From assembly GCA_019456145.1 (NCBI GenBank), contig VRUL01000028.1, forward strand, positions 3,218-60,248: a stretch of 57,031 nt of DNA. Reading direction: 5' to 3'. The position numbers and the translations under genes were made by a program. Below are positions 8,852-16,841 of the stretch, piece by piece. The DNA is from Planctomycetota bacterium. Lineage in GTDB: Bacteria; Planctomycetota; Phycisphaerae; Sedimentisphaerales; Anaerobacaceae. The notes under the pieces were generated by a model, which saw only the letters and a program-made list of their open reading frames with translations, did no database searches and was not told the DNA's origin. Within the stretch, counting starts at the first letter, position 1. Every line of letters begins with the position of its first letter.

Positions 8852-10126
8852 TTATTTTGAATAAGCTTTTATTACCTTAGCAAGAGCGCCGCCTATCTGT
8901 CGGCAATCTTCTTCGGAGTAGGTTGGAAATGCAAAACAGGTAAATGTATGGCTCTGGTGCCAGATGGCGTTGGGCACATTAACTTTACTGTAATCAACAC
9001 TCTCGGGCTCGGTATACTCTTTGGACTTGAATGGAAAACCGCTTTTGCCGAAAGAATTGTGTTCCTGGAAGGCCCGCTCCGTATGGCACTGAGGCCAGAA
9101 GACCATCCAGCACGGAGTACCTTCTGCGCTGCACGCAGCCACAAATTGATTTATATCGCAGGTCATATTCTCAATATCCAGAGAAAACGCCAAAACATAC
9201 CAGCCGTTCTGACGCTCCTCGGTATCAATAGGAGTATATTTGACCTGGGGCAAATCTTTTATCGCATCGATTATGATATGAGCGTTGCGTTTGCGTCTGG
9301 GCAGATTCCAGGTATCAATCCGCTCCAGTTCCGCAAGACCGATGGCCGACTGCATCTCGGTCATTCGGTAGTTCCATCCGACTATATTATGAATGTAGGG
9401 CAGCTTCTGTTCCAGTTCCAGCAGGCTCAAACGCTGTTTGACGTCATAGCCGTGGTCCCGAAAGCTCCTTGCCTGCCAGGCCAGTTCTTCATCGTCGGTG
9501 GTCACCATACCGCCCTCGCCGCCTGTGGTAAACGTCTTGTTCTGACAGAAGCTGCACGCCGAGATGTCACCGATACTGCCTGTTTTCCTGCCCTTGTAGA
9601 CGCCGCCAAAAGCCTCGGCGTTGTCCTCGATAACAAACAGATTATGTCTTTTCGCAAACGCCGTCACCTTGTCCATATCGCAGACGTTGCCATACAGGTG
9701 CACCGGCATAATCGCCTTGGTCTGCTCGCTGACCAGCTTTTCCGCCGATTCGATACTGATGCAATGGTCATCTATATTCACATCGGAAAAACGCGGTATA
9801 GCACCTGCCTGAACTACCGAGAAGCTGCTGGCAATAAAAGTGTAACTGGGAACGATAACTTCATCGCAGGGCCCGATACCCAAAGCCGAAAGTGCGATGT
9901 GTAACGCAGAAGTACCGCTTGATGCGCTGATCCCATATTTACTCCCTTGCCAGTCTGCGAATCTTTTCTCGAATTCCATTCCCTTTGGACCGGTCCAGTA
10001 ATTGACCTTGCCGGACCTGAGAACTTCCTCCACCGCCTTGATTGCTTTCTCATCGAAACTCGGCCAGCCGGCCAGGTTGTTTGTTACTGCCTTGGCCCCA
10101 CCGTTGATTGCTAATTCTTCTGCCAT
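8852..10126 (-). CDS. DegT/DnrJ/EryC1-family PLP aminotransferase
   Basis: 424 residues, fold type I. The PLP lysine is K197 in FCQNKTFTTGGEGG, and D168 in VIED should bind the pyridine nitrogen. The SSGTSALH motif near residue 70 holds the phosphate. The family transaminates keto-sugars, scyllo-inosose or AHBA-type cyclic substrates using Glu or Gln. It is the first gene of the five-gene operon, followed by a Gfo/Idh dehydrogenase, the classical partner that creates the keto substrate. The ribosome site is weak. The product is probably an amino-sugar or aminocyclitol, either made or degraded; direction cannot be told. Confidence 0.85.
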   Translation of the reverse strand: MAEELAINGGAKAVTNNLAGWPSFDEKAIKAVEEVLRSGKVNYWTGPKGMEFEKRFADWQGSKYGISASSGTSALHIALSALGIGPCDEVIVPSYTFIASSFSVVQAGAIPRFSDVNIDDHCISIESAEKLVSEQTKAIMPVHLYGNVCDMDKVTAFAKRHNLFVIEDNAEAFGGVYKGRKTGSIGDISACSFCQNKTFTTGGEGGMVTTDDEELAWQARSFRDHGYDVKQRLSLLELEQKLPYIHNIVGWNYRMTEMQSAIGLAELERIDTWNLPRRKRNAHIIIDAIKDLPQVKYTPIDTEERQNGWYVLAFSLDIENMTCDINQFVAACSAEGTPCWMVFWPQCHTERAFQEHNSFGKSGFPFKSKEYTEPESVDYSKVNVPNAIWHQSHTFTCFAFPTYSEEDCRQIGGALAKVIKAYSK

Positions 10127-10219
10127 TTTCAGCGCCCTTCAACTATGTTTCTCTATATCCTTGTCCCGACACAGTTCCCTGGCGATTTCCTGGGATATTC
10201 CGCTAAACAAACCCGACCA

Positions 10220-10248
10220 ACAGTAGCTCATTTCATACTCATAGTCAA
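10220..10248 (-). promoter_or_regulatory. Candidate sigma70 promoter for the aminotransferase operon
   Basis: On the minus strand TTGACT (10243-10248) is separated by 17 nt from TACTGT (10220-10225), about 95 nt upstream of the aminotransferase start. The spacing is ideal but the -10 is imperfect. Confidence 0.45.
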
Positions 10249-10531
10249 CGGTTAGTTTATGTAGTCAGGAGGCTTTTAGACATTGCGTGTTAAATATTAG
10301 GGCCGTAACAGATGAAATGGCTGATGCGGAAACGATAATGGTTCGGTGTCAGCGATTGAAATAACAATAGGCGTAAAGATGCTTAAAGTCGTAATACTCA
10401 CATTACCTGGCCGGGTAAGGTGGTAATGGCGGTACTCTTTTTCCACCATCCAGCAAGGGCCGCAAGCGTAACACTCACGGCCCCGCTTACATTTTCTGTT
10501 TGCGGACATATCACACTATCCGCCAATAGCG
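10249..10531. other. Spacer between beta-helix gene and amino-sugar operon
   Basis: No supported gene. A minus-strand open frame at 10297-10509 begins MSANRKCKRGRECYACGPC, but it has no ribosome site and no family signature. It overlaps the place where a terminator of the upstream gene would be expected, yet no convincing hairpin with T-run was seen. Confidence 0.4.
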
Positions 10532-13500
10532 TTACGGCCCACATGTATCCAGATAGTGATTGAACAATTCAGCTGCATCCCTCAAATCAACCATACCGCT
10601 GCCATCGATATCGGCGCGCATGCACGTGGTTACACCAAAGTCCAGGTAATAGTGGTCACTAAATGAAGCAGAATAAACGTAGTTGGTACCATTAGTGGTT
10701 CGGGCCCATGCTCGGAGCCGGAACTGATATGCGCATTGCTCCCACGGATCCAGAGAAGTCGAATCCTCAGACTGATATTCCTGCTCCTGGACGCCATCCC
10801 AGTATGGAGGAGAAACGGGTGTATAACTATCGCTGGCTATAACGCCCGCGTATCTGTTCTTGCCGTAAAGAGCATCCAGAACCCATTTTCTCAGATAGCC
10901 GTTGGCGTGCTTGGCGGTGATAGTAAACCTCAAGTTCTCGTTGGCATCGGTAAGGCCAATGATAGCGCATTCCGGTATTTCCCCATCGCACGGATCATCG
11001 TAATTAGGGCTGCATGGGTCGTATTTGACATTGTGAATCGTGGCTGTAACCGGATTGTTATCAATGAGCAGGATAATATGGTCCCAACCATCGGTCGGCG
11101 GCAGGTTCACATCAACCAGCGTGGTCTGGCAGGGGTCGGCCCAGCGGTATGCCTTATAAGTCAGGGTGTACAAACCGTTTTCAGATGCTTTCGTGTTCCA
11201 CCTTATCCTTAAATCAGGATTCGACCAAATGCTCCCGTCGAGCGGACTATTTAACTGATAGAGATAATCTCTACCATCGATAGTTTTTGGCCCCATTCTT
11301 ACATACTCTTGGTTCCAGCCATTGGCGTCTACATACCATCTTACCTTGCCCAACTGCAGTGCACCCTTCTCATCGTCGAGAACTTCGTAATCTTCCGGCG
11401 CGGGTTCATTACCATCAACCCATTTGGCCAACATCATCTGATAAAAATCGACATCATCATAAAGTCCGAACTGTCCGCGGACCCGGAGGGTACCGCCAAA
11501 GGGGGAGTCTTTGTATTGCGGAACTCCAAACAGCGCCGCGATATCCGGCTCGACGTTTGCCAATCCCACATTCGGCTCGTTCGCATCCCGGCCTATCTCC
11601 GTGGTGGGAAGCTCCCCGATGTTGGTAATGATAAAGCCGGTGCCGAAATATACAGATGGATCCGTTATTTCTCCGAACTGTCCGCCGTACGCACCCATGT
11701 CGTTACGGCTGCCGTCAATATCCTGGTATTGCACCGCGGGATGGCCGGTATCGATGCAGGGCGAGCCTTCCAAAAGGTGAACGTTATCGTCTTCTGTGCC
11801 CACGACGTTGTCGGCTCCGTCGGCGTCAACGAACAATGGATCGTCACCGATGTTGCCCGTGCCGCCAAGACCGCCGCTCAAACCCTTCACGCAGGTATAA
11901 TCCACACTTACCGTGCCGTCGTCAATATGAATCTGGGCGGATTCGTCGCTGCCGCCGGAATCACTATTGCTCCAAAGGATGCAGTTTAACACCTCTACAC
12001 CCGCGGTCGCCCAGGCGTTGTAAATGCCACCGCCAACGACCGCCGAATTACCGCTGAGCGTACAGTTTGTTAACTCAACATTACTGAATCCCATATTATT
12101 CAGTCCACCCCCACTGCTTGTCGATACGTTACCGCTGAAGACGCAGTTGGTCAGTGTTGGCTCGCCACCCTGGCTCTCCATCCCACCGCCAACTCCTGCC
12201 GAGTTACCGATGAATTTGCAGCTTATAAAAGACGGATCGTCGGACCCATAATTAGAATTGGATGCACCACCACCGCGTCCTGCCTTGTTGCGGATAAAAG
12301 TGCAATTGACCAGAATCGGGCTGCCCGAAACTATAAAGATACCGCCGCCCTGACCAGTTGGAGAAAAGGCAAGAGCATTGCCGGCCGTGACAGTAAAGCC
12401 ATCGAGGACAGCACCGCCGCCGCTTATGTTGGAACTAACAACGTGGTGGCTATTATCGGCATTGTTAGTGAAGTTCGGACCGTCGTTACCTTGAAGGTCA
12501 CCGCTGAGGATGGTCTCGTAAGCTACCATATCACGGGCATCGGGATCCGCCTCACCATAGCCGCCGTAAGCGCCTTCAATAACGACTTCGTCGATGAGAT
12601 TAAACGTGGCCGCCGGGTCGCCGGGTGTTTGGCCGCCTCCCTGGTCGGGCTTGTAAGTACCTTCGGCCACCTTTATCTTATCACCTGGTGCAGCCGCTTC
12701 AAAGGCATCCTGAAGATCGTTGAACGCATCGATCCAGTTCCTGCCGGTATTAGCGCCAGGCGCGTCGGTATCGACATGCCAGACGCACGTCCCATCGCAG
12801 TAGCGATATAACACAGGGATAAAGAGTTCGCGAAGCAACACAACTCCGCACGGATCATACATCTGGAATCTGATTTCATCAACCGCCACGTTCCCGTATG
12901 GAATACTGAACCATCCGGTGCCGCTGCCATTTCCGACAGGATGAACTATTGAACCATGCGCCGTATAAGCCGGCATTAACGCCCCATTCGTGAAGGGACG
13001 GGCCCAAATTCGCACGCCATTCGCTTCCGTCGTGCCATAGTCAAAAGTGATGTTGACGTTTGCTCCGGGGAGCAGTGTCGCTGGGGAAGGAGGAGACAGC
13101 ACAATATTGGTTATGGAATGGGCATAAAATAAATATTCCACACCAATAGATAATTCCAGAAGTATACTGCCTTGGTCCGAAGTAGTCATCATTAATTGGA
13201 CCTCATCGACCATAATATCCTGGGAGTAAATTGTAAAGTTTGCGGAACCTTCGCCTTTCCCGACTTGATAAAGCGGTGACTGGGAAACCTCAGCACCCGG
13301 GGTTCTCTGCCCCTTTGTGTAGGGAATTGCATAAATACGCACCCCACGCTGTTCCTCCGTTTCATAGCTAAATCGGACGGTGACTGGTTCACCATCGAGC
13401 AATCCTGCCGGAGCTTTGGGAACCATTACAACATCGCCTATCGAGTGTGCCATAGCGTATGGAGTCAGACCCAAACCGGCCACCCATACTATTAGAGCCA

Positions 13501-13537
13501 AAATGCTCACATTAAATAAAACTCTTTTCTCTTTCAT
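10532..13537 (-). CDS. Secreted right-handed beta-helix protein with dockerin-like tail
   Basis: 1001 residues. A signal peptide (about 1-30, ending PYAMA) is followed by two tandem copies of a roughly 105-residue domain (HSIGDVVMVPKAP... and HSITNIVLSPPSP...). Next comes a Pmp-like or parallel beta-helix region (about 260-610) with repeated NCTF/GNSA/GGG turns and a DMGAYGG end motif, as in polymorphic outer-membrane-type proteins. A long unassigned region follows. The C-terminus (ADIDGSGMVDLRDAAELF) is a single dockerin-like calcium motif. It is likely a surface or extracellular polysaccharide-binding or lyase-like protein; no catalytic residues are assigned. AAAGGGAAG precedes the ATG. Confidence 0.8.
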   Translation of the reverse strand: MKEKRVLFNVSILALIVWVAGLGLTPYAMAHSIGDVVMVPKAPAGLLDGEPVTVRFSYETEEQRGVRIYAIPYTKGQRTPGAEVSQSPLYQVGKGEGSANFTIYSQDIMVDEVQLMMTTSDQGSILLELSIGVEYLFYAHSITNIVLSPPSPATLLPGANVNITFDYGTTEANGVRIWARPFTNGALMPAYTAHGSIVHPVGNGSGTGWFSIPYGNVAVDEIRFQMYDPCGVVLLRELFIPVLYRYCDGTCVWHVDTDAPGANTGRNWIDAFNDLQDAFEAAAPGDKIKVAEGTYKPDQGGGQTPGDPAATFNLIDEVVIEGAYGGYGEADPDARDMVAYETILSGDLQGNDGPNFTNNADNSHHVVSSNISGGGAVLDGFTVTAGNALAFSPTGQGGGIFIVSGSPILVNCTFIRNKAGRGGGASNSNYGSDDPSFISCKFIGNSAGVGGGMESQGGEPTLTNCVFSGNVSTSSGGGLNNMGFSNVELTNCTLSGNSAVVGGGIYNAWATAGVEVLNCILWSNSDSGGSDESAQIHIDDGTVSVDYTCVKGLSGGLGGTGNIGDDPLFVDADGADNVVGTEDDNVHLLEGSPCIDTGHPAVQYQDIDGSRNDMGAYGGQFGEITDPSVYFGTGFIITNIGELPTTEIGRDANEPNVGLANVEPDIAALFGVPQYKDSPFGGTLRVRGQFGLYDDVDFYQMMLAKWVDGNEPAPEDYEVLDDEKGALQLGKVRWYVDANGWNQEYVRMGPKTIDGRDYLYQLNSPLDGSIWSNPDLRIRWNTKASENGLYTLTYKAYRWADPCQTTLVDVNLPPTDGWDHIILLIDNNPVTATIHNVKYDPCSPNYDDPCDGEIPECAIIGLTDANENLRFTITAKHANGYLRKWVLDALYGKNRYAGVIASDSYTPVSPPYWDGVQEQEYQSEDSTSLDPWEQCAYQFRLRAWARTTNGTNYVYSASFSDHYYLDFGVTTCMRADIDGSGMVDLRDAAELFNHYLDTCGP

Positions 13538-13549
13538 TTTTCTTCCCTT

Positions 13550-13639
13550 TCAATGAATGTGGTTATTTTGTGATGCGCACACTGCGTGCCTTTGCTGCAT
13601 TTTTAGGCAATTGCGCCGATAGAACTGGTTTTTATCCAT
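13550..13639 (-). CDS. Possible 29-codon leader ORF upstream of beta-helix gene
   Basis: ATG at 13639 with AGGAGG at 13643-13648, only 3 nt away. It encodes a 29-residue basic peptide beginning MDKNQFYRRNCLK and stops 12 nt before the beta-helix gene start. The position, between a strong promoter and the gene, suits a leader peptide or translational coupling. The close ribosome site and lack of known homologue keep confidence low. Confidence 0.25.
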   Translation of the reverse strand: MDKNQFYRRNCLKMQQRHAVCASQNNHIH

Positions 13640-13700
13640 CGTCCTCCTATCAGCCCCTCTCCTGATTAAATAAAGCAGTATTATAAAACAATTTTGCCAT

Positions 13701-13728
13701 ATTATAAGACCATTTTGGTGCGTGTCAA
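13701..13728 (-). promoter_or_regulatory. Near-consensus promoter for the beta-helix protein gene
   Basis: On the minus strand TTGACA (13723-13728), a 16-nt spacer and TATAAT (13701-13706) are preceded by a T-rich tract. Transcription should begin near 13694, giving a leader of about 155 nt that contains the 29-codon ORF. Confidence 0.7.
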
Positions 13729-13829
13729 GTAAAAAAAGGTTTTTTCAGAGCTGCCAACGGCCGTGCTTCGGCAGGCTACATACTGTCAACTGGCACGGTG
13801 CCTGTCTCCATTTTTGCATTTTTTTTGGT

Positions 13830-13858
13830 TTGACACGTCCCCGAAGTTATGATAAATT
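13830..13858 (+). promoter_or_regulatory. Promoter for the short GLUG-type protein gene
   Basis: TTGACA (13830-13835), a 17-nt spacer and TAAATT (13853-13858), with a T8 tract directly upstream like an UP element. It is divergent from the beta-helix promoter about 100 bp away. The expected start is near 13865. Confidence 0.6.
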
Positions 13859-13973
13859 AGTTTTTTAGCAAATCTAAGAGGTTTTCTTTGCTGTTTTGTG
13901 CGAGTGTAAGCCGTGTTTTTTGGTGAAAATCGGCTCAAAAATGAGCTATGGGGACTGGAGGACAGACAGAAAG

Positions 13974-14411
13974 ATGAGTGGGACGAGGATTTCAAGTCTG
14001 TTGGACAAAATCACTATATTGGTTATCATCTGCTGTTTTAGTATTTCGACTCCGGCTAAATACGGCGGCGGTATGGGAGAGCCGAATGATCCATATCTGA
14101 TACGTGATGCCAACCATATGCAGGCCATTGGGGAAAATGCTAATGATTGGGACAAGCACTTCAAGCTTATGGCAGATATCGACCTATCCTGTTATGATGG
14201 CCAGGATGGATATGGTGAGTCGCTTACGGATGCCGAAATGAAACAGCAAGCCAGTTTCATCGACTGGGATTTTGTCCACACTTGGAACATCGCTGAGAAC
14301 CAGATATATCCCTACCTGCGAACGGTCTCTCCTGGAGATATTAACAAAGATAGAATAACCAATTTCCTTGATATGAGTATCCTATGCAACCAGTGGCTCA
14401 AAGAGTCATAG
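13974..14411 (+). CDS. Short secreted protein, internally deleted GLUG-family relative with dockerin-like tail
   Basis: 145 residues from the ATG at 13974 (GGAGG 12 nt upstream; ATG at 13941 is the alternative). The signal peptide is about residues 1-27 (ITILVIICCFSISTPA). Residues 28-60 match the usual opening of GLUG-repeat proteins (GGGMGEPNDPYLIRDANHMQAIG...MADIDLS). The sequence then jumps straight to the segment that normally follows the last repeat (DWDFVHTWNIAENQIYPYLR) and ends in GDINKDRITNFLDMSILCNQWL, a dockerin-like tail. The GLUG repeats are absent. It is either a natural mini-form or a deletion product; the frame is intact. The full-length relative follows 130 bp downstream. 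Confidence 0.65.
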   Translation: MSGTRISSLLDKITILVIICCFSISTPAKYGGGMGEPNDPYLIRDANHMQAIGENANDWDKHFKLMADIDLSCYDGQDGYGESLTDAEMKQQASFIDWDFVHTWNIAENQIYPYLRTVSPGDINKDRITNFLDMSILCNQWLKES

Positions 14412-14541
14412 TAATTATAAATAAATATGTATATCTCTTATGAACTATGATATAACGAAAATAGATTAAAAGGAATAACTGATACAGTAGGGGGTACCTA
14501 CAGGGTATTTTTTTTTGGGGAAAAGAGAATAGGAGGGCATT

Positions 14542-15672
14542 ATGAGTAGGCGAGTAGTAATAATCACAATAGTTATAATGGGGCTGGTATGTAGTGGGAC
14601 TGCTCTGGCCTTGTCTGGCTCAGGGACAGAGGAAGAACCTTGGCTGATACAGTCATTGGCGGATTTTAATGAGTTTGCTGCTGACGCTAATTACTGGGAT
14701 GGGTATAGCAGATTGGAGACAGATGTAAATTTGGCAGGGAGGATATACACCAGGGCTGTTATTGCACCGGATGTGAACAATGCCAATTATGATTTTGATG
14801 GCACTGCTTTTACTGGTGTCTTTGATGGGAATGACCTTAAGATATTCAACATGACCATAGATACTGCAGGTTTAGGGAATGATTATCTGGGTCTGTTTGG
14901 CTATATTGATGGAGGCCAAGTCAAGAACTTGGGCCTTGAAGGGGGTTCCGTCAGAGGTAATATTGCTGTCGGCGGCATGGTGGGGGGAAATTTGTACGGC
15001 ACAATCACCAACTGCTACAGTACCGCCTCGGTCAGCGGAGGAGATAATTCGGGATTGCTCGGCGGCCTCCTGGGATTTAGTTATGCCGGCAGTGTTTCTA
15101 ACTGCTATTCTACCGGTGATGTCAACGGTGTTGAAGAAGTTGGCGGACTGGTGGGGAATAATTTTTTTGGTAGTTTCTCGAACTGCTATTCTACAGGCGA
15201 TGTCACCGGTGTTATGTACGTCGGCGGCCTGGTGGGGGTAAATTATGACAATGTCTCGAACTGCTTCTGGGATACTAATACTCAGGCCCACGGAGTAACT
15301 AAAAGTATTGGTCTGAACCTGGGCACAGCTACCAATGTGGCTGGTCTTACAACCGCACAAATACAGACAAAAAGCACCTTTACCGATGCAGGCTGGGATT
15401 TTGTGGGAGAAACCGCGAATGGGACAGACTATATGTGGAGGCTTTGTGAAGATCTCGTCAGTTATCCTCGGTTAGCATGGGAGTTTCCGTTGGGGGATTA
15501 TCTCTGTCCGGATGGAGTAAATTTCTTCGATTTTTCGTTTTTCGCAGGACACTGGACCCAAGACAACTGCGGAGCATCAAATGATTGCGATGGCACAGAC
15601 CTTGACCTGTTAGGAACAGTCGATATCAATGACTTTAGAATCTTTGTTGATAATTGGCTGAGGGACTTTTGA
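14542..15672 (+). CDS. Secreted GLUG-repeat protein with dockerin-like tail
   Basis: 376 residues. Signal peptide 1-24 ends ALA. The repeat region, about 120-260, has four GLUG motifs (GGxVGxNxxGxxxNCYSTGxV), which form an adhesive beta-solenoid in related proteins. A spacer follows (TAQIQTKSTFTDAGWDF...), then a dockerin-like C-terminus with CPDGVNFFDFSFFAGHW and a second DINDFRIFVDNWL half. AGGAGGG lies 4 nt before the ATG. It is probably a surface or extracellular binding protein; a ligand cannot be named. Confidence 0.85.
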   Translation: MSRRVVIITIVIMGLVCSGTALALSGSGTEEEPWLIQSLADFNEFAADANYWDGYSRLETDVNLAGRIYTRAVIAPDVNNANYDFDGTAFTGVFDGNDLKIFNMTIDTAGLGNDYLGLFGYIDGGQVKNLGLEGGSVRGNIAVGGMVGGNLYGTITNCYSTASVSGGDNSGLLGGLLGFSYAGSVSNCYSTGDVNGVEEVGGLVGNNFFGSFSNCYSTGDVTGVMYVGGLVGVNYDNVSNCFWDTNTQAHGVTKSIGLNLGTATNVAGLTTAQIQTKSTFTDAGWDFVGETANGTDYMWRLCEDLVSYPRLAWEFPLGDYLCPDGVNFFDFSFFAGHWTQDNCGASNDCDGTDLDLLGTVDINDFRIFVDNWLRDF

Positions 15673-15691
15673 CAATTGATTATGGTATATT

Positions 15692-15715
15692 GACTATCGA
15701 GCATGTAAGGAGTCT
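15692..15715 (+). repeat. 24-bp dispersed repeat, copy A
   Basis: GACTATCGAGCATG(T)AAGGAGTCT just after the GLUG gene. An inverted copy with a single mismatch lies at 21964-21987, beside the GH29 pseudogene. It is not part of any recognised gene. Confidence 0.75.
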
Positions 15716-15880
15716 TATGGAGTAACGTCTTTATACCAATATCAACCACGGCAGGATAGTCAACCTATTTGACTTTGCCATTATACCAGATCAATGGATG
15801 GAAGAGGAATAGGAGGGCAGGCCTGTGCTGGGGGGGGGTATTAACCACCGACTACGCAAAGAAAGTCGGATGCGGTAATC

Positions 15881-16741
15881 TCACCCTCTGTCATTCTGAG
15901 CGAAGCGAAGAATCTCCAAATGTATCTTTTCGACGGTGCCGGGTTTCATGCCTGCTTCCTTTTCGGTACCGTTTCTCAAGACAGGCGTGTCCAGTCCGTC
16001 GACAGCCACCGGGGCCACAATCTTCCGGGAAAATCGTTCTTTGTTGCCATTGAGTTTTCGTTTTAGTGTCAGCCACCATTGACGGTCCTTGGTTACAGCG
16101 CTCTGTAATTGTGATACGGGGCCCTGCTGTGGACTTATTTCGTTCATACCTGTTAACAGCACCGCGAAATCATGAGACCGCTTGATATCGCGTCCAACAG
16201 CGGATGCAATGTAATCGTTTACACTTTTCCGCTGATTGTGCCATGTCTGCTCGTCCATACCGTAGCCGGCGGGTAATTCGAGTTCTCCCTGGATCTGAAC
16301 GCCCCATAATTGCTGACGTTTCGGCGTTTTGTAGAGCGTGCGAAACCGTGTATAGACGCGACCGTCCTGGGCCTTGATTTTCACAACGGCGCCATAACGT
16401 CCCGGGGTTGTCGGCTCATCGACTACTTGGTAATCCTTGTTATAGAAGGTAACGTCGATTTCATAGTCGCCCAGTAACTGACGAGCCCGGTCGGGATTAA
16501 CAAAGTTACATGACGGAAATCGTTCTTTCTGTCTTCTGTTACGGGACTTAATTTCCGAGAAAACGCTGGGCTGAAAGATAAATTCAGCATTCAATAGCGG
16601 CTTAGCTCGATCGGCTGCAGAAGAAAATTCGGTTTCGGACGATTTGATTTCAGTCCGTTCACGCTGTGCCTCAGTCGTTTGCAATCCAAATACAAATGCG
16701 AAAAGTAAACAAAGTCCAATGCAAATCGTTTTTGTGCGCAT
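15881..16741 (-). CDS. Secreted protein of unknown function, C-terminus formed by an interspersed repeat
   Basis: 286 residues. Signal peptide about 1-25 (CIGLCLLFAFVFGLQTTEA). The central part (NPDRARQLLGDYEIDVTFYNKDYQ, GRYGAVVKIKAQDGRVYTRFRTLYKTP) resembles an immunoglobulin-like N-terminal domain seen in planctomycete secreted proteins, but no enzyme domain follows. The last 13 residues (EILRFAQNDRG) are the translation of a CHSERSEES-type repeat, so the gene was probably cut short when that repeat arrived. AAAAGG precedes the ATG. Function unknown; it may be a remnant of a longer protein. Confidence 0.55.
   Translation of the reverse strand: MRTKTICIGLCLLFAFVFGLQTTEAQRERTEIKSSETEFSSAADRAKPLLNAEFIFQPSVFSEIKSRNRRQKERFPSCNFVNPDRARQLLGDYEIDVTFYNKDYQVVDEPTTPGRYGAVVKIKAQDGRVYTRFRTLYKTPKRQQLWGVQIQGELELPAGYGMDEQTWHNQRKSVNDYIASAVGRDIKRSHDFAVLLTGMNEISPQQGPVSQLQSAVTKDRQWWLTLKRKLNGNKERFSRKIVAPVAVDGLDTPVLRNGTEKEAGMKPGTVEKIHLEILRFAQNDRG
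15889..15917 (+). repeat. CHSERSEES-type interspersed repeat
   Basis: TGTCATTCTGAGCGAAGCGA followed by AGAATCTCC. This is the widely seen repeat that translates as CHSERSEES on one strand and ILRFAQND on the other. It overlaps the 3' end of the secreted protein gene. Related copies are at 56627-56720 and, degenerate, near 21938. Confidence 0.85.
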
Positions 16742-16841
16742 CGTGTTTTTCCTTTTCAGTGGTTTTCATCACTCAGGCAATACAATAAGCCTATATCAAT
16801 GAGGACATTTTATATTTGTGCCAAGTAAGTATTTATGAAGC

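Noticed and set aside
10297..10509. 70-codon minus-strand frame with a Cys-rich start
   Set aside because: No ribosome site, no recognised family and atypical composition; may be chance in a spacer.
15769..16053. 94-codon plus-strand frame containing CHSERSEES
   Set aside because: It is the well-known translated interspersed repeat running antisense into a secreted protein gene.
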